Shown: positions 38,689-50,374 of the stretch, piece after piece | How the letters are laid out: every line of letters starts with the position of its first letter | Position numbering within the stretch: the stretch's first letter is position 1 | Assembly: GCF_000022085.1 (NCBI RefSeq) | Contig: NC_011894.1 | Location: 1 to 64,000 of the forward strand | Reading direction: 5' to 3' | Length of the DNA: 64,000 nt | Source: Methylobacterium nodulans ORS 2060 | Lineage (GTDB): Bacteria > Pseudomonadota > Alphaproteobacteria > Rhizobiales > Beijerinckiaceae | The notes under the pieces: generated by a model | Databases searched by the model: none | Seen by the model: only the letters and a program-made list of their open reading frames with translations | What the model was told of the DNA's origin: nothing | Position numbers and translations under genes: made by a program

Positions 38689-38940
38689 CATACAGTTTCC
38701 GGTTGATCTGTTCCGAGACGAGCCTGCGCGGGGATCCCCTCTCCCGCACGGGAGAGGGGCAGGGGTGAGGGCCCAGGTGGTTCGGCAAGAAGACTGAACC
38801 GGGCCGCTGCCAGCACCGCCGTCTTGGTTTTATTCTAAAGGGTCCGGGACCCTCACCCCTACCCCTCTCCCGCACGGGAGAGGGGATCCCGCGGGTCCCG
38901 CGCCCTCTTGTCTCCGAACGGATCAACCAGCAACCGTATC
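38689..38940. repeat. R1 palindromic element, copy B (both ends present)
   Basis: 252 bp with terminal inverted repeats of about 31 bp (left CATACAGTTTCCGGTTGATC, right part GGATCAACCAGCAACCGTATC as its imperfect complement). Two copies of the CCCCTCTCCC...GGGAGAGGGG palindrome lie near each end (about 38738-38761 and 38863-38886). The whole matches copy A at 4085-4339 in the opposite orientation. Its last two bases are part of the meaA stop codon. No ORF. Confidence 0.8.
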
Positions 38941-40966
38941 AAAACACCTGTTCGCGGTTCGGCAGCGCCGAATCGGCCTCGCGCCGGGCGAGCGCCTTCT
39001 CCACCACCTTGGCGAGGCCCACCATGATCGTGTCCATGGCATAGTCCTTCGGCGTGTAGACCGCCGCCACGCCCATGTTCTTGAGGACGAGCTCGTCCTC
39101 CGGCGAGATAATGCCGCCGACCACGACCGGCACGTGGTCGAGCCCCTCGCGGCGCAGCCGCGCCTTCACCTCGCGCACCAGCGGCACGTGGGAGCCGGAC
39201 AGAATCGACAGGCCGATCACATGGGCGCCGCGCTCGCGCGCCTTGGCGACGATCTCGTCCGGGGTCTGCCGGATGCCGTCATAGGTCACGTCGAAGCCGA
39301 CGTCCCGGGCGCGGAGCGCAATCTGCTCGGCGCCGTTCGAATGACCGTCGAGGCCGGGCTTGCCGACCACGAGCTTCGGCGTCTCGCCGAGGCGCTCGCC
39401 GAGATCGGCGATGAGGAGGCGGGCCTCCTCGGCCGCCCCCGAGGTGGTGGTCTCGGGAGTCACGCCGGTGGGGGCCCGGTACTCGCCGAACACCTCGCGC
39501 AGGCGCTCTCCCCATTCGCCCGTCGTCACGCCCGCCTTCGCGCAGGCGATCGAGACCGGCATGATATTGGCGCCCGAGCGGGCTGCCGCCTCGAGGTCGT
39601 CGAGGGCCCTGGCCACGGCCTTGGCATCGCGCTCGGCGCGCCAGGCGCGGATGCGCTGCTGGGCCTCCATCTCGACGGTTTCGGAGACGGTGAAGATCGC
39701 CCCGTCCCCCGCGGTCAGCGGTGAGGGCTCGCCGGTCTCGAAGCGGTTGACGCCGACGACGACCTGCTCGCCGCGCTCGATCGCCGCAATGCGGCGGGCA
39801 TTCGACTCGACGAGGGCGCGCTTGAGGGCGCCGGTCTCGACCGCCGCCACCGCGCCGCCGAGCGCGCCGATCCGCTCCAGCTCCGAGCGCGTCTCGGCCT
39901 TGAGCGCCTCGACCTTGGCGTCGATCACCTTCGAGCCGTCGAAGATGTCGTCGAATTCCAGGAGGTCGGTCTCGTAGGCGAGGATCTGCTGCATGCGCAT
40001 CGACCATTGCTGGTCCCAGGGGCGCGGCAGGCCGAGCGCCTCGTTCCAGGCCGGAAGCTGCACGGCGCGGGCGCGGGCGCGCTTCGAGAGCGTCACCGCC
40101 AGCATCTCGATGAGGATGCGGTGGACGTTGTTCTCAGGCTGCTGCTCGGTGAGGCCGAGGGAGTTCACCTGCACGCCGTAGCGGAAGATGCGCTTCTTCG
40201 GGTCCGTGATACCGTAGCGGTCGCGGGTGATCTCGTCCCAGAGATCGCAGAAGGCCCGCATCTTGCAGATCTCGGTGATGAACCTGAGGCCCGCATTGAC
40301 GAAGAAGGAGATGCGCCCGACCACCTCCGAGAAGCTGGCCTCGTCGAAATCGGGGTCGGCCCGCACGGTGTCGAGCACCGCGATGGCGATGGCGAGCGCG
40401 TAGGACAGTTCCTGGACCGGCGTCGCCCCCGCCTCCTGCAGGTGGTAGGAGCAGACGTTCATCGGGTTCCACTTCGGCACCTGCTTGGTCGTGAACAGGA
40501 TCACGTCCTTGGTGAGCCGAAGGCTCGGCGCGGGCGGGAACACGTAGGTGCCGCGCGACAGGTACTCCTTGATGATGTCGTTCTGCGTCGTGCCCTGCAG
40601 GACCGAGATCGGGGCGCCCTGCTCCTCGGCGACGGCGAGGTAGAGCGACAGGAGCCAGGGCGCCGTCGCGTTGATCGTCATCGAGGTGTTCATCTGCGCG
40701 AGCGGGATGTCCTTGAACAGGGTCCGCATGTCGCCGAGATGCGCGATCGAGACGCCCACCTTGCCGACCTCGCCGCGGGCGAGCTCGTGGTCCGGGTCGT
40801 AGCCGGTCTGGGTCGGCAGGTCGAAGGCCACCGACAGGCCGGTCTGCCCCTTGGCGAGGTTGCGCCGGTAGAGGGCGTTCGATTCCGCAGCGGTGGAATG
40901 CCCCGCATAGGTGCGGATGATCCACGGCTTGTCGCGCTGCGCCGTTCCCATCGCCTGATCGCCCAT
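38939..40966 (-). CDS. meaA: Ethylmalonyl-CoA mutase (MeaA/Ecm type), B12-dependent
   Basis: Coenzyme-B12 mutase turning (2R)-ethylmalonyl-CoA into methylsuccinyl-CoA in the ethylmalonyl-CoA pathway. It is 675 aa, one chain: a TIM-barrel domain beginning WIIRTYAGHSTAAESN, then a C-terminal B12-binding domain with DGHSNG (His542 as cobalt ligand) in KPGLDGHSNG. ATG 40966 is favoured by GAGGG upstream; ATG 40951 is possible. ccr lies divergently 334 bp away, strongly supporting the ethylmalonyl over the methylmalonyl role. R1 copy B abuts its stop. Confidence 0.9.
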   Translation of the reverse strand: MGDQAMGTAQRDKPWIIRTYAGHSTAAESNALYRRNLAKGQTGLSVAFDLPTQTGYDPDHELARGEVGKVGVSIAHLGDMRTLFKDIPLAQMNTSMTINATAPWLLSLYLAVAEEQGAPISVLQGTTQNDIIKEYLSRGTYVFPPAPSLRLTKDVILFTTKQVPKWNPMNVCSYHLQEAGATPVQELSYALAIAIAVLDTVRADPDFDEASFSEVVGRISFFVNAGLRFITEICKMRAFCDLWDEITRDRYGITDPKKRIFRYGVQVNSLGLTEQQPENNVHRILIEMLAVTLSKRARARAVQLPAWNEALGLPRPWDQQWSMRMQQILAYETDLLEFDDIFDGSKVIDAKVEALKAETRSELERIGALGGAVAAVETGALKRALVESNARRIAAIERGEQVVVGVNRFETGEPSPLTAGDGAIFTVSETVEMEAQQRIRAWRAERDAKAVARALDDLEAAARSGANIMPVSIACAKAGVTTGEWGERLREVFGEYRAPTGVTPETTTSGAAEEARLLIADLGERLGETPKLVVGKPGLDGHSNGAEQIALRARDVGFDVTYDGIRQTPDEIVAKARERGAHVIGLSILSGSHVPLVREVKARLRREGLDHVPVVVGGIISPEDELVLKNMGVAAVYTPKDYAMDTIMVGLAKVVEKALARREADSALPNREQVF

Positions 40967-41047
40967 GGCGCCCTCGTCCCTCGTGTTCCTCAGCCCTCGC
41001 GGGGGCGGCATCGTAGACAAGCCTCCCGAACGCGTCACCCTTGACCT

Positions 41048-41077
41048 AAGCATCATCCGGGCAAGCATCATCCGGGC
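41048..41077. repeat. 15-bp perfect tandem repeat in the meaA-ccr divergent region
   Basis: AAGCATCATCCGGGC occurs twice in tandem (41048-41062, 41063-41077). It lies in the shared 334-bp upstream region (40967-41300), between the two start codons. A regulator binding site is possible; a simple duplication is the alternative. The rest of this region holds a -35/-10 pair for ccr and otherwise nothing recognised. Confidence 0.5.
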
Positions 41078-41238
41078 CGGCGCGCCCTGGAAAACACCGC
41101 CCCGCCAAGAGCATCGGCGGGTGGGGCCAAGATCCGGTGCCCGCCCCCGGCGCCTGCCGGGGCGAAGCCCGCATGACGCGGCGGCAAGCGGAACTTTGCC
41201 CGCATTTTCATCGCCCGATCGCCCTGCTTTTGGTCTAT

Positions 41239-41266
41239 TTGACCCGGTCCTGATCGCCGCTAGGAT
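41239..41266 (+). promoter_or_regulatory. Predicted ccr promoter
   Basis: TTGACC (41239-41244) and TAGGAT (41261-41266) are separated by 16 bases, close to the sigma-70 consensus. A start near 41273 would leave a leader of about 28 bases including the GGAGG ribosome site before ATG 41301. Confidence 0.5.
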
Positions 41267-41300
41267 CGATGCAGTGCAATATCGCGATGGAGGAGCCGCA

Positions 41301-42596
<1,296 letters not shown>

Positions 42597-42669
42597 CCGG
42601 CGGGGCGGCGGGCGTTCCTGCGGCCGCCGCCCTCGGTCTCCTGCGAGGCTTGAACTCGTTGGGCGCCGC

Positions 42670-43782
42670 CTATGGCCGCATCCGCGTCAGCAGGGCGACG
42701 AGTTCCGGCTGGCGGTGCGTGCCGGTCTTGGCGAAGACCGCCTTGAGCTGCGTGCGCGCCGTCGCCACGGTGATCCCGAGGCCGGCCGCGACCCGCGCGA
42801 GATCGGCCCCATCCGCCAGATCGTTGGCGAGCCGCGCCTCGGCGGCCGTCAGGCCGTAGGCCTGCCGCAGGAGCGCCTCGCCGGGCTTCTGCCCGGCGGC
42901 GGAATCCGTGACCACGATGATGGCGCGGGCGCGCTGGAAGATGTCGTTCGTGGTCCGGGCGAGCGGGGCGGCATGGAGCACGAGAGGCGGCCCCTCCGGC
43001 CGCGGCACCGCCAGGGCCCCGAGCGGCGGTGCCTCGTGCGGCTTGCCGGGATGAATGGCGCTGGCGATGAGGCGCCCGAGATCCGCATTCGCCGCGCGGT
43101 GCTGCGCGAGCAGCGCGCCCTTGACCACCGCGAGGCCGCCGCCGAGATGCCGCTCGGCCTGCGGGTTCATGCGCAGCACGGCGCCGCTGCTGTCGAGGAG
43201 AAAGGCGCCACAGTGCATCATCTCGAACGCGTCGAGCGTCGCATGCGCCCGCGCCTCGGCGAGCCGCACCGCGATCTGACCGGCGCGCTGGAGATGCGGC
43301 ACGGCGCGCTCGATCTGCTCGATCTCGCGATGTGAGTACATCTCCCGCTCGCGCCTCCGCTCAGCCGAGAGGATGACGCTGCGGTTGCCGTCCGGCACGA
43401 GATAGGCGCCGGCGAACCAGCGGAAGCCGTAGCGGGCGACATACTCCGCGTTGAACGGGATCTCATCGAGCTCCTGCGGCGTGAAGAGGTGGGATTCGGT
43501 GACGACTCCCTGCGGATCGTTGATCAGCGCCGGGATGCCGCGTGCGATGCGGGGATTGTCGGCCAGCCAGCCGTCCCGCAAGCCGATGGCCACGATCTCC
43601 GCCACGCCTTCCGAGATGGTCGGCGACAGCGGCGCCTCGGGGCCGGTCAGCATCAGCGCCCCGTCGGCCCCCAGGGCCTCGCCGTAGGCTTCGAGGGCCG
43701 AGGGCCATCGCTCCGGCTGCATCGCAGCTTCGTAGAACAGATCAATCGTCGCCGCGAGACGATCTTCCCGCACCTCCGCCAT
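42670..43782 (-). CDS. LuxR-family (GerE-type) transcriptional regulator
   Basis: 370-aa regulator. The N-terminal part (about 1-200) is an uncharacterised sensor-like region (RLAATIDLFYEAAMQPERW...). A PAS-like segment follows near 205-260 (AFLLDSSGAVLRMNPQAERHL), then a C-terminal helix-turn-helix (about 310-365, LTAAEARLANDLADGADLA ... TVATARTQLKAVF). ATG 43782 gives MAEVREDRLAATID. The targets are unknown; the AT-rich gap upstream has two TTGCA-based inverted repeats that may be its own operator. Confidence 0.85.
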   Translation of the reverse strand: MAEVREDRLAATIDLFYEAAMQPERWPSALEAYGEALGADGALMLTGPEAPLSPTISEGVAEIVAIGLRDGWLADNPRIARGIPALINDPQGVVTESHLFTPQELDEIPFNAEYVARYGFRWFAGAYLVPDGNRSVILSAERRREREMYSHREIEQIERAVPHLQRAGQIAVRLAEARAHATLDAFEMMHCGAFLLDSSGAVLRMNPQAERHLGGGLAVVKGALLAQHRAANADLGRLIASAIHPGKPHEAPPLGALAVPRPEGPPLVLHAAPLARTTNDIFQRARAIIVVTDSAAGQKPGEALLRQAYGLTAAEARLANDLADGADLARVAAGLGITVATARTQLKAVFAKTGTHRQPELVALLTRMRP

Positions 43783-43859
43783 GGCGGTCCGATCCCCTAT
43801 GGTTCTGGGACAACTTGAGCAAAATCGATTCGGCGGCACAACCTCAATTGAATGTTGAC

Positions 43860-43930
43860 TTGCAGATTGCAACTATTAATTATGTTAATGACAATCAAGA
43901 AAATTCAGGGTTGCATAAATTACTGCAACC
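43860..43930. promoter_or_regulatory. Two TTGCA/TGCAA inverted repeats in an AT-rich island
   Basis: TTGCA-GAT-TGCAA at 43860-43872 and GGTTGCA-(8)-TGCAACC at 43909-43930 share the half-site TTGCA. They sit in the AT-rich middle of the 390-bp gap between the LuxR-type gene and leuD (43783-44172). Apart from a 12-bp tandem duplication at 44149-44172, the rest of the gap shows nothing. Likely operators for the divergent regulator; inference. Confidence 0.45.
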
Positions 43931-44172
43931 ATGCAGCATCTGCTATTGCCGACGTCTCCCGCTGGCCGGGATTGGGCCCGCGGCGGGCGGCGGCCCGCAC
44001 CCTTCATATGAGGCGGGAGCCGATGGGGCTCCCCGCGCAGAAGGGCGGCGACCGCTTCCGGTCCCTCACCCGCATCCGCGTCGGGGTTTGCGCCGCCCGG
44101 CCGGCTTGCTAGAAGGTCCGGACGGGTCGCCCCCGGGCCGGGGCGCGGAAAGCTCTTGCCAAAGCTCTTGCC

Positions 44173-44775
44173 ATGGAAAAGTTCACCGTTCTCGAAGGCG
44201 TCGCGGCACCGCTGCGGATCGTCAACGTCGATACCGATCGCATCATCCCCAAGCAGTACCTCAAGACCATCGAGCGCACGGGACTCGGCAAGGGCCTCTT
44301 CTCGGAGATGCGCTACCGGGACGACGGGTCGGAGAATCCGGACTTCGTTCTCAACCAGCCCGCTTACCGCAACGCCAAGATCCTGGTGGCGGGGGATAAT
44401 TTCGGCTGCGGCTCGTCGCGCGAGCATGCCCCCTGGGCGCTCGCGGATTTCGGCATACGCTGCATCATCTCGACGAGCTTCGCCGACATCTTCTTCAACA
44501 ACAGCGCCAAGAACGGCATCCTGCTGATCACGGTATCGCCGGAGGATCTGGAGAAGCTGTTCGACGACGCCGAGCGGGGCGCCAACGCGACGCTGACCGT
44601 CGACCTGGAGCGCCAGGAGATCCGCGGGCCGGATGGCGGCGTGCTGCATTTCGAGATCGATCCGGCCCGCAAGCACAACCTGCTCAACGGGCTCGACGAG
44701 ATCGGCCTGACCCTGGAGCGGGCCCCGGCGATCGAGGCCTACGAGGCGAAGCTCGCCGAGCGGCCCTGGGCCTGA
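44173..44775 (+). CDS. leuD: 3-isopropylmalate dehydratase small subunit
   Basis: Swivel-domain subunit that with LeuC isomerises isopropylmalate in leucine synthesis. It is 200 aa. Motif [14 protein letters not shown] lies near 77-90, and [16 protein letters not shown] near 25-40 is typical. leuC is not in the window. ATG 44173 has no good ribosome site. Just before it, the 12-mer AAAGCTCTTGCC is duplicated in tandem (44149-44172), perhaps having displaced the usual site. Confidence 0.95.
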   Translation: MEKFTVLEGVAAPLRIVNVDTDRIIPKQYLKTIERTGLGKGLFSEMRYRDDGSENPDFVLNQPAYRNAKILVAGDNFGCGSSREHAPWALADFGIRCIISTSFADIFFNNSAKNGILLITVSPEDLEKLFDDAERGANATLTVDLERQEIRGPDGGVLHFEIDPARKHNLLNGLDEIGLTLERAPAIEAYEAKLAERPWA

Positions 44776-44870
44776 CGCCGGCATTTCCGACCGAGACCGG
44801 CAGGACTTCGTTAACCCTCGTCCTGCCCTATTCGGGTGCTTGGCTCAGGGGCACACGGAGTTCTCCCCCG

Positions 44871-46067
44871 ATGACGCGTCGCGCGCGCACCACGGTCGCC
44901 ACCCTGCTGTGCCTCGGCGGCCTCGCGCTGCCGGGCGCGGCGCAGGCGGATTTCCGCTCCTGCCTCGCCGGTCTCGGCCGGGAGGCGGCGGCGCACGGGA
45001 TCTCGCCGTCGACCTTCCAGTCGGCAACGGCAGGCATCGTCTACGACGACAAGGTGATCGAACTCTCGCAGGCCCAGCCCGAGTTCAAGACGCCGATCTG
45101 GGACTACATCGCGGCCCTCGTCGACGAGGAGCGGGTCGAGGACGGGCGCGCGGCGATGCGCCAATACGCCTCGGCGCTCGCCCAGGCGGAGGCGCGCTTC
45201 AACGTCGACCGCTACACGATCGCGGCGGTCTGGGGGGTGGAGTCGAACTTCGGCAAGAACCTCGGCAAGATGCCGCTGGTGCAGTCCCTCGCGACCCTCG
45301 CCTGCAGCTCCAACCGGCGCGCCGGGTTCTTCAAGGGCGAGCTGATGGCGACGCTCAAGATCATCGACCGGGGCGACATCGAGGCGAGCCGGCTGACCGG
45401 CTCCTGGGCCGGGGCCTTCGGGCAGACGCAGTTCATGCCCTCGACCTACCAGCGCCTCGCCGTCGACCTCGACGGCGACGGGCGGCGGGACGTGGTCGAT
45501 TCGGTGGCGGATGCGGTCGGCTCGACGGCGAACTTCCTGCGGGTTGCCAAGTGGCAGAACGGGCTGCCCTGGGGCTACGAGGTGCGCCTGCCGCGCGGCT
45601 TCAATCTCGCGGCGGCCGGGCGGAAGTCCAAGCGCCCGGTCAGCCACTGGGCGAGCCTCGGCGTCACGAGGATCGATGGGCGGCAGCTCACCGGCGAGGG
45701 GCAGGCCGGCATCATCGCGCCCGCGGGCATCGACGGGCCGGCCTTCCTGGTGACGAGGAACTTCGACGCGATCTATTCCTACAACGCGGCGGAGTCCTAC
45801 GGCCTCGCCATCGCGATCCTCTCCGACCGCCTGCGCGGGCGGTCGGGTATCCAGACCGCATGGCCGACCGACGATCCGCCCCTTTCCCGTGCCGAGCGCC
45901 GGGCGCTCCAGAGCGCGCTGGCGTCCCGCGGCTACGACGTGGGCGAGCCGGACGGGCGCGTGGGCGCCAAGACGCGCGACGCCATCAAGGACATCGAGCG
46001 CCAGCTCGGCTGGCCCCAGACCGGCCGTCCCGGCGCCAAGGTGCTGGAGGCGCTGCGGCGCGGCTGA
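44871..46067 (+). CDS. Lytic murein transglycosylase (MltB-like) with peptidoglycan-binding domain
   Basis: Exported muramidase cleaving the glycan strand. It is 398 aa. A signal peptide covers about 1-26. The transglycosylase domain spans about 27-320, with catalytic Glu124 in WGVESNFGKN and the family segment GAFGQTQFMPSTYQ. A C-terminal peptidoglycan-binding repeat spans about 335-395 (RRALQSALASRGYDVGEPDG). No lipobox is seen, so it is probably soluble in the periplasm. Confidence 0.92.
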   Translation: MTRRARTTVATLLCLGGLALPGAAQADFRSCLAGLGREAAAHGISPSTFQSATAGIVYDDKVIELSQAQPEFKTPIWDYIAALVDEERVEDGRAAMRQYASALAQAEARFNVDRYTIAAVWGVESNFGKNLGKMPLVQSLATLACSSNRRAGFFKGELMATLKIIDRGDIEASRLTGSWAGAFGQTQFMPSTYQRLAVDLDGDGRRDVVDSVADAVGSTANFLRVAKWQNGLPWGYEVRLPRGFNLAAAGRKSKRPVSHWASLGVTRIDGRQLTGEGQAGIIAPAGIDGPAFLVTRNFDAIYSYNAAESYGLAIAILSDRLRGRSGIQTAWPTDDPPLSRAERRALQSALASRGYDVGEPDGRVGAKTRDAIKDIERQLGWPQTGRPGAKVLEALRRG

Positions 46068-46270
46068 CACCGTTCTCCGAACGGATCGTTCGCAGACCGG
46101 ATCACAGGGTCTCCGCCCCCTCCCACTTTCCCGGACGACTGCAGCGTCAGCGGAATGCGACCCGGGACAGGGGGAGAGCGGGCGACAGCAGGCCGGGCGA
46201 GACGATCATCGATCATCGCTGGACGCGTCAGACGGACATCGTCGCGGGGGCTGACGCGGTCTCATCCAAC

Positions 46271-46298
46271 ATCCGCATAGCGAGGCCAGCAAGCGGAT
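46271..46298. terminator. Hairpin between convergent genes
   Basis: ATCCGC and GCGGAT flank ATAGCGAGGCCAGCAA. It resembles the hairpin at 36685-36722 and stands between the convergent transglycosylase and MFS genes, in a gap (46068-46343) with no gene. Confidence 0.4.
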
Positions 46299-46343
46299 TT
46301 CGTGTGACACCCCGAGCGGGGCCGGATTCCTCGCCTGCCGGAC

Positions 46344-47618
46344 CTATCGCGCCAGGACGTGACGGTTGCGGGCAGCGAGGAGCCCGAGCGTGGCTGCGGC
46401 GAGGCCGAGGCCGCCATAGAGCGCCGCCGGGATGCCCCAGCCGTCGCTCGCATCGTGCGCGAGCCCGATCAGGAGCGGTCCGAGCGCCGCGAGGGTATAG
46501 CCGACGCCCTGCGCCATGGCCGAGAGATCGCCGGCCGTCTGCGCGTCGGGCGAGCGCAGCACGATCAGAGTGAGGGCAAGGCCGAAGCAGCCGCCGAGCC
46601 CGAGGCCGAGCATCAGGGCGAAGGGCCAGACGAGGCCGATCGGCCCCACCAGCAGGCCGCAGAATCCCCCGACCGCGAGCCCGACGACGAGCAGCACCCA
46701 CGGGCGCTGGTCCCGGCTCCGGCCGGCCAGCGTTGGCACGAGGAGCGCCAGCACCGTCTGGGCCATGGCCGAGAGCGAGGCGACGAGGCCCGCCGCGAGC
46801 GGGTCGAAGCCCCGGTCCGTCAGGGCGGCCGGCAGCCAGCCGAACACGATGTAGGCGAGCGAGGATTGCAGGCCCATGAAGCCCGTGACCTGCCAAGCCA
46901 GCCGGTCGCGCCAGAGCGCCGCGAACCGGCGCGGCCCGAGGCCCGGCGATGCGGGCGCCGCTCGCACGAAGGGCAGCCACGCGAGGGCGGCAAGGAGCAC
47001 CGGCAGGGCCCAGATCATCATCGGGCCCTGCCAGCCGGATTCGAGCAGGCGGCCCGCCGGAACGGTGAGCCCCGCCCCCGCCGCGGCGCCCAGGCACAGC
47101 ACCGCCGTATAGAGGCCCATCATCAGGCCCGGCCGCTCGGGAAAGTCGCGCTTGACGATGCCGGGCAGGATCACGCCGACGACGCCGATGCCGCCCGCCG
47201 CCAGGACGGATCCGGCGAACAGGGCCGGCAGGCCGCCGAATCCGCGCAGCACCAATCCGGCGGCGATGACGATGAGGAAGGCGAGCACGCCGGCATCGGG
47301 CCCGAGGCGGCGCGTCACCGGCGGCCCGAGCCGCCCGAACACCCCGAGGCAGAGCACCGGCAGGGTGATGAGCGCTCCCGCGAGCGCGCCGCTCATGCCG
47401 GTATCCTCGCGGATGCGGGCCAGCAGCGGTCCGACGCTGGAGAGGGCCGGCCGCAGGTTGAAGGCGATCAGCATGAGGCCGAGGGCGATCCAGAGCGGGC
47501 GGCGCAGCCGCGCGGCCTCCCGGCCGGCCTCGTTCTCGCGGCCGTCCCGCGGCCGGCTCTCCCGGATCGTCTGCAACAGCTGCCCTCCCTGCTGCGTCGC
47601 TGCACAATCGGGAGGCAC
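46344..47618 (-). CDS. MFS transporter, CynX/NimT-like
   Basis: 424 aa, 12 membrane segments. The segment ALGLMLIAFNLRPALSSVGPLL near 45-66 marks the CynX (cyanate)/NimT (nitroimidazole) branch of the major facilitator family. The start at 47618 is GTG; an internal start near LGLML is possible. The substrate is unknown. No cyanase gene is adjacent, so cyanate transport is not specially supported. Confidence 0.82.
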   Translation of the reverse strand: MPPDCAATQQGGQLLQTIRESRPRDGRENEAGREAARLRRPLWIALGLMLIAFNLRPALSSVGPLLARIREDTGMSGALAGALITLPVLCLGVFGRLGPPVTRRLGPDAGVLAFLIVIAAGLVLRGFGGLPALFAGSVLAAGGIGVVGVILPGIVKRDFPERPGLMMGLYTAVLCLGAAAGAGLTVPAGRLLESGWQGPMMIWALPVLLAALAWLPFVRAAPASPGLGPRRFAALWRDRLAWQVTGFMGLQSSLAYIVFGWLPAALTDRGFDPLAAGLVASLSAMAQTVLALLVPTLAGRSRDQRPWVLLVVGLAVGGFCGLLVGPIGLVWPFALMLGLGLGGCFGLALTLIVLRSPDAQTAGDLSAMAQGVGYTLAALGPLLIGLAHDASDGWGIPAALYGGLGLAAATLGLLAARNRHVLAR

Positions 47619-47725
47619 TTAGACGATTTCGCCGGCGGGGGAAGGCGTGCTGGCGCGGGCTTGCATCGCGCCGGAGCATGGCTCGGGGGTTGTGCTGCAT
47701 CGAGGAGAAGAGCGCGGGAAGCGCA

Positions 47726-47759
47726 GGGAGCCCCTCTCCCGGATGGGAGAGGGGCTCCC
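47726..47759. terminator. Hairpin downstream of htpG (R1 core)
   Basis: Perfect 15-bp stem GGGAGCCCCTCTCCC / GGGAGAGGGGCTCCC with loop GGAT, containing the R1 core palindrome. It lies 24 bp past the htpG stop on the transcribed side. No T-tract; plausible mRNA 3' end stabiliser. Confidence 0.5.
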
Positions 47760-47782
47760 GAGGATCCTGCGCCTCGCCCAGC

Positions 47783-49618
<1,836 letters not shown>

Positions 49619-49701
49619 GTCAGATTGGCTCCCTTGTCCCACGATTGACGGCGGCGATATGCGAAGTTCTGCCGCGCTTTTCAACACGAATGCCGCGCGG
49701 G

Positions 49702-50373
49702 TCAGGCGCCGAAGGCGGCGCTCTCGACGGGTTCCGTGCCCGTGCGCGGGATCGAGGCCCGGCGCTCCAGCATGTCGCGCAGCTGCACATACATCATCGC
49801 GGTCATCAGCGCGTCGTTGAACGCGTCGTGCTGGGGCAGCGCCGGCAGCCCGAGATCCGCGGCGATGCGCGCGAAGCTCAGGTCGATCTTCACGTAGTCC
49901 GGAGCGTCCCGGTACTTGCAGGCGTAATAGAGGGCCGAGACGTCGATGCGCGGGTTCGGCAGCCGGATCCGCAGGATGCGCCGCGCATATTTGTCGACCA
50001 TGCCGACATCGAAGTCGGTGTAGTAGCCGACGACGGGCCGGCTGCCGATGAAGCGCAGCAGCTCCGGCAGCATCACGTCATGGGGCATGCCCTGGCGGAT
50101 CTCGGCCTCGAGCAGGCGGTGCACCTTGATCGCCTCCGGCGAGGAGGGCCGCTGGCTCTGCACGGTGGCCCGGAAGCTCTCGCTCGTGAGGATCCGGTCG
50201 CCCCGGATACGGATCGCCGCCACCGCCACGATCTCGTCCCGGCGCGGATCGAGCCCGGTCGTCTCGCAATCGAGGGCGACGGCTTCGTCCGCAGGGCTCG
50301 GCGCGAACAGGAAGGCGAAGCGCGGATCCGTGAGCCGCGCCCGGTCGATCCGGCGGATCAGGCCCCGCCACAT
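49702..50373 (-). CDS. DnaQ-like 3'-5' exonuclease
   Basis: 223 aa. The DEDDh exonuclease fold has Exo I at D35/E37 ([10 protein letters not shown]), Exo II in [15 protein letters not shown] and Exo [12 protein letters not shown] near 188-196. No polymerase-subunit features, so a stand-alone nuclease. It starts one base after the stop of the cNMP/CBS/DUF294 gene and is probably co-transcribed with it. The same two-gene pairing occurs in other proteobacteria; its role is unclear. Confidence 0.88.
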   Translation of the reverse strand: MWRGLIRRIDRARLTDPRFAFLFAPSPADEAVALDCETTGLDPRRDEIVAVAAIRIRGDRILTSESFRATVQSQRPSSPEAIKVHRLLEAEIRQGMPHDVMLPELLRFIGSRPVVGYYTDFDVGMVDKYARRILRIRLPNPRIDVSALYYACKYRDAPDYVKIDLSFARIAADLGLPALPQHDAFNDALMTAMMYVQLRDMLERRASIPRTGTEPVESAAFGA

Positions 50374-50374
50374 C

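Noticed and set aside
38939..40966. Methylmalonyl-CoA mutase instead of ethylmalonyl-CoA mutase
   Set aside because: Single-chain MeaA-type sequence and divergent ccr make ethylmalonyl-CoA mutase the better call.
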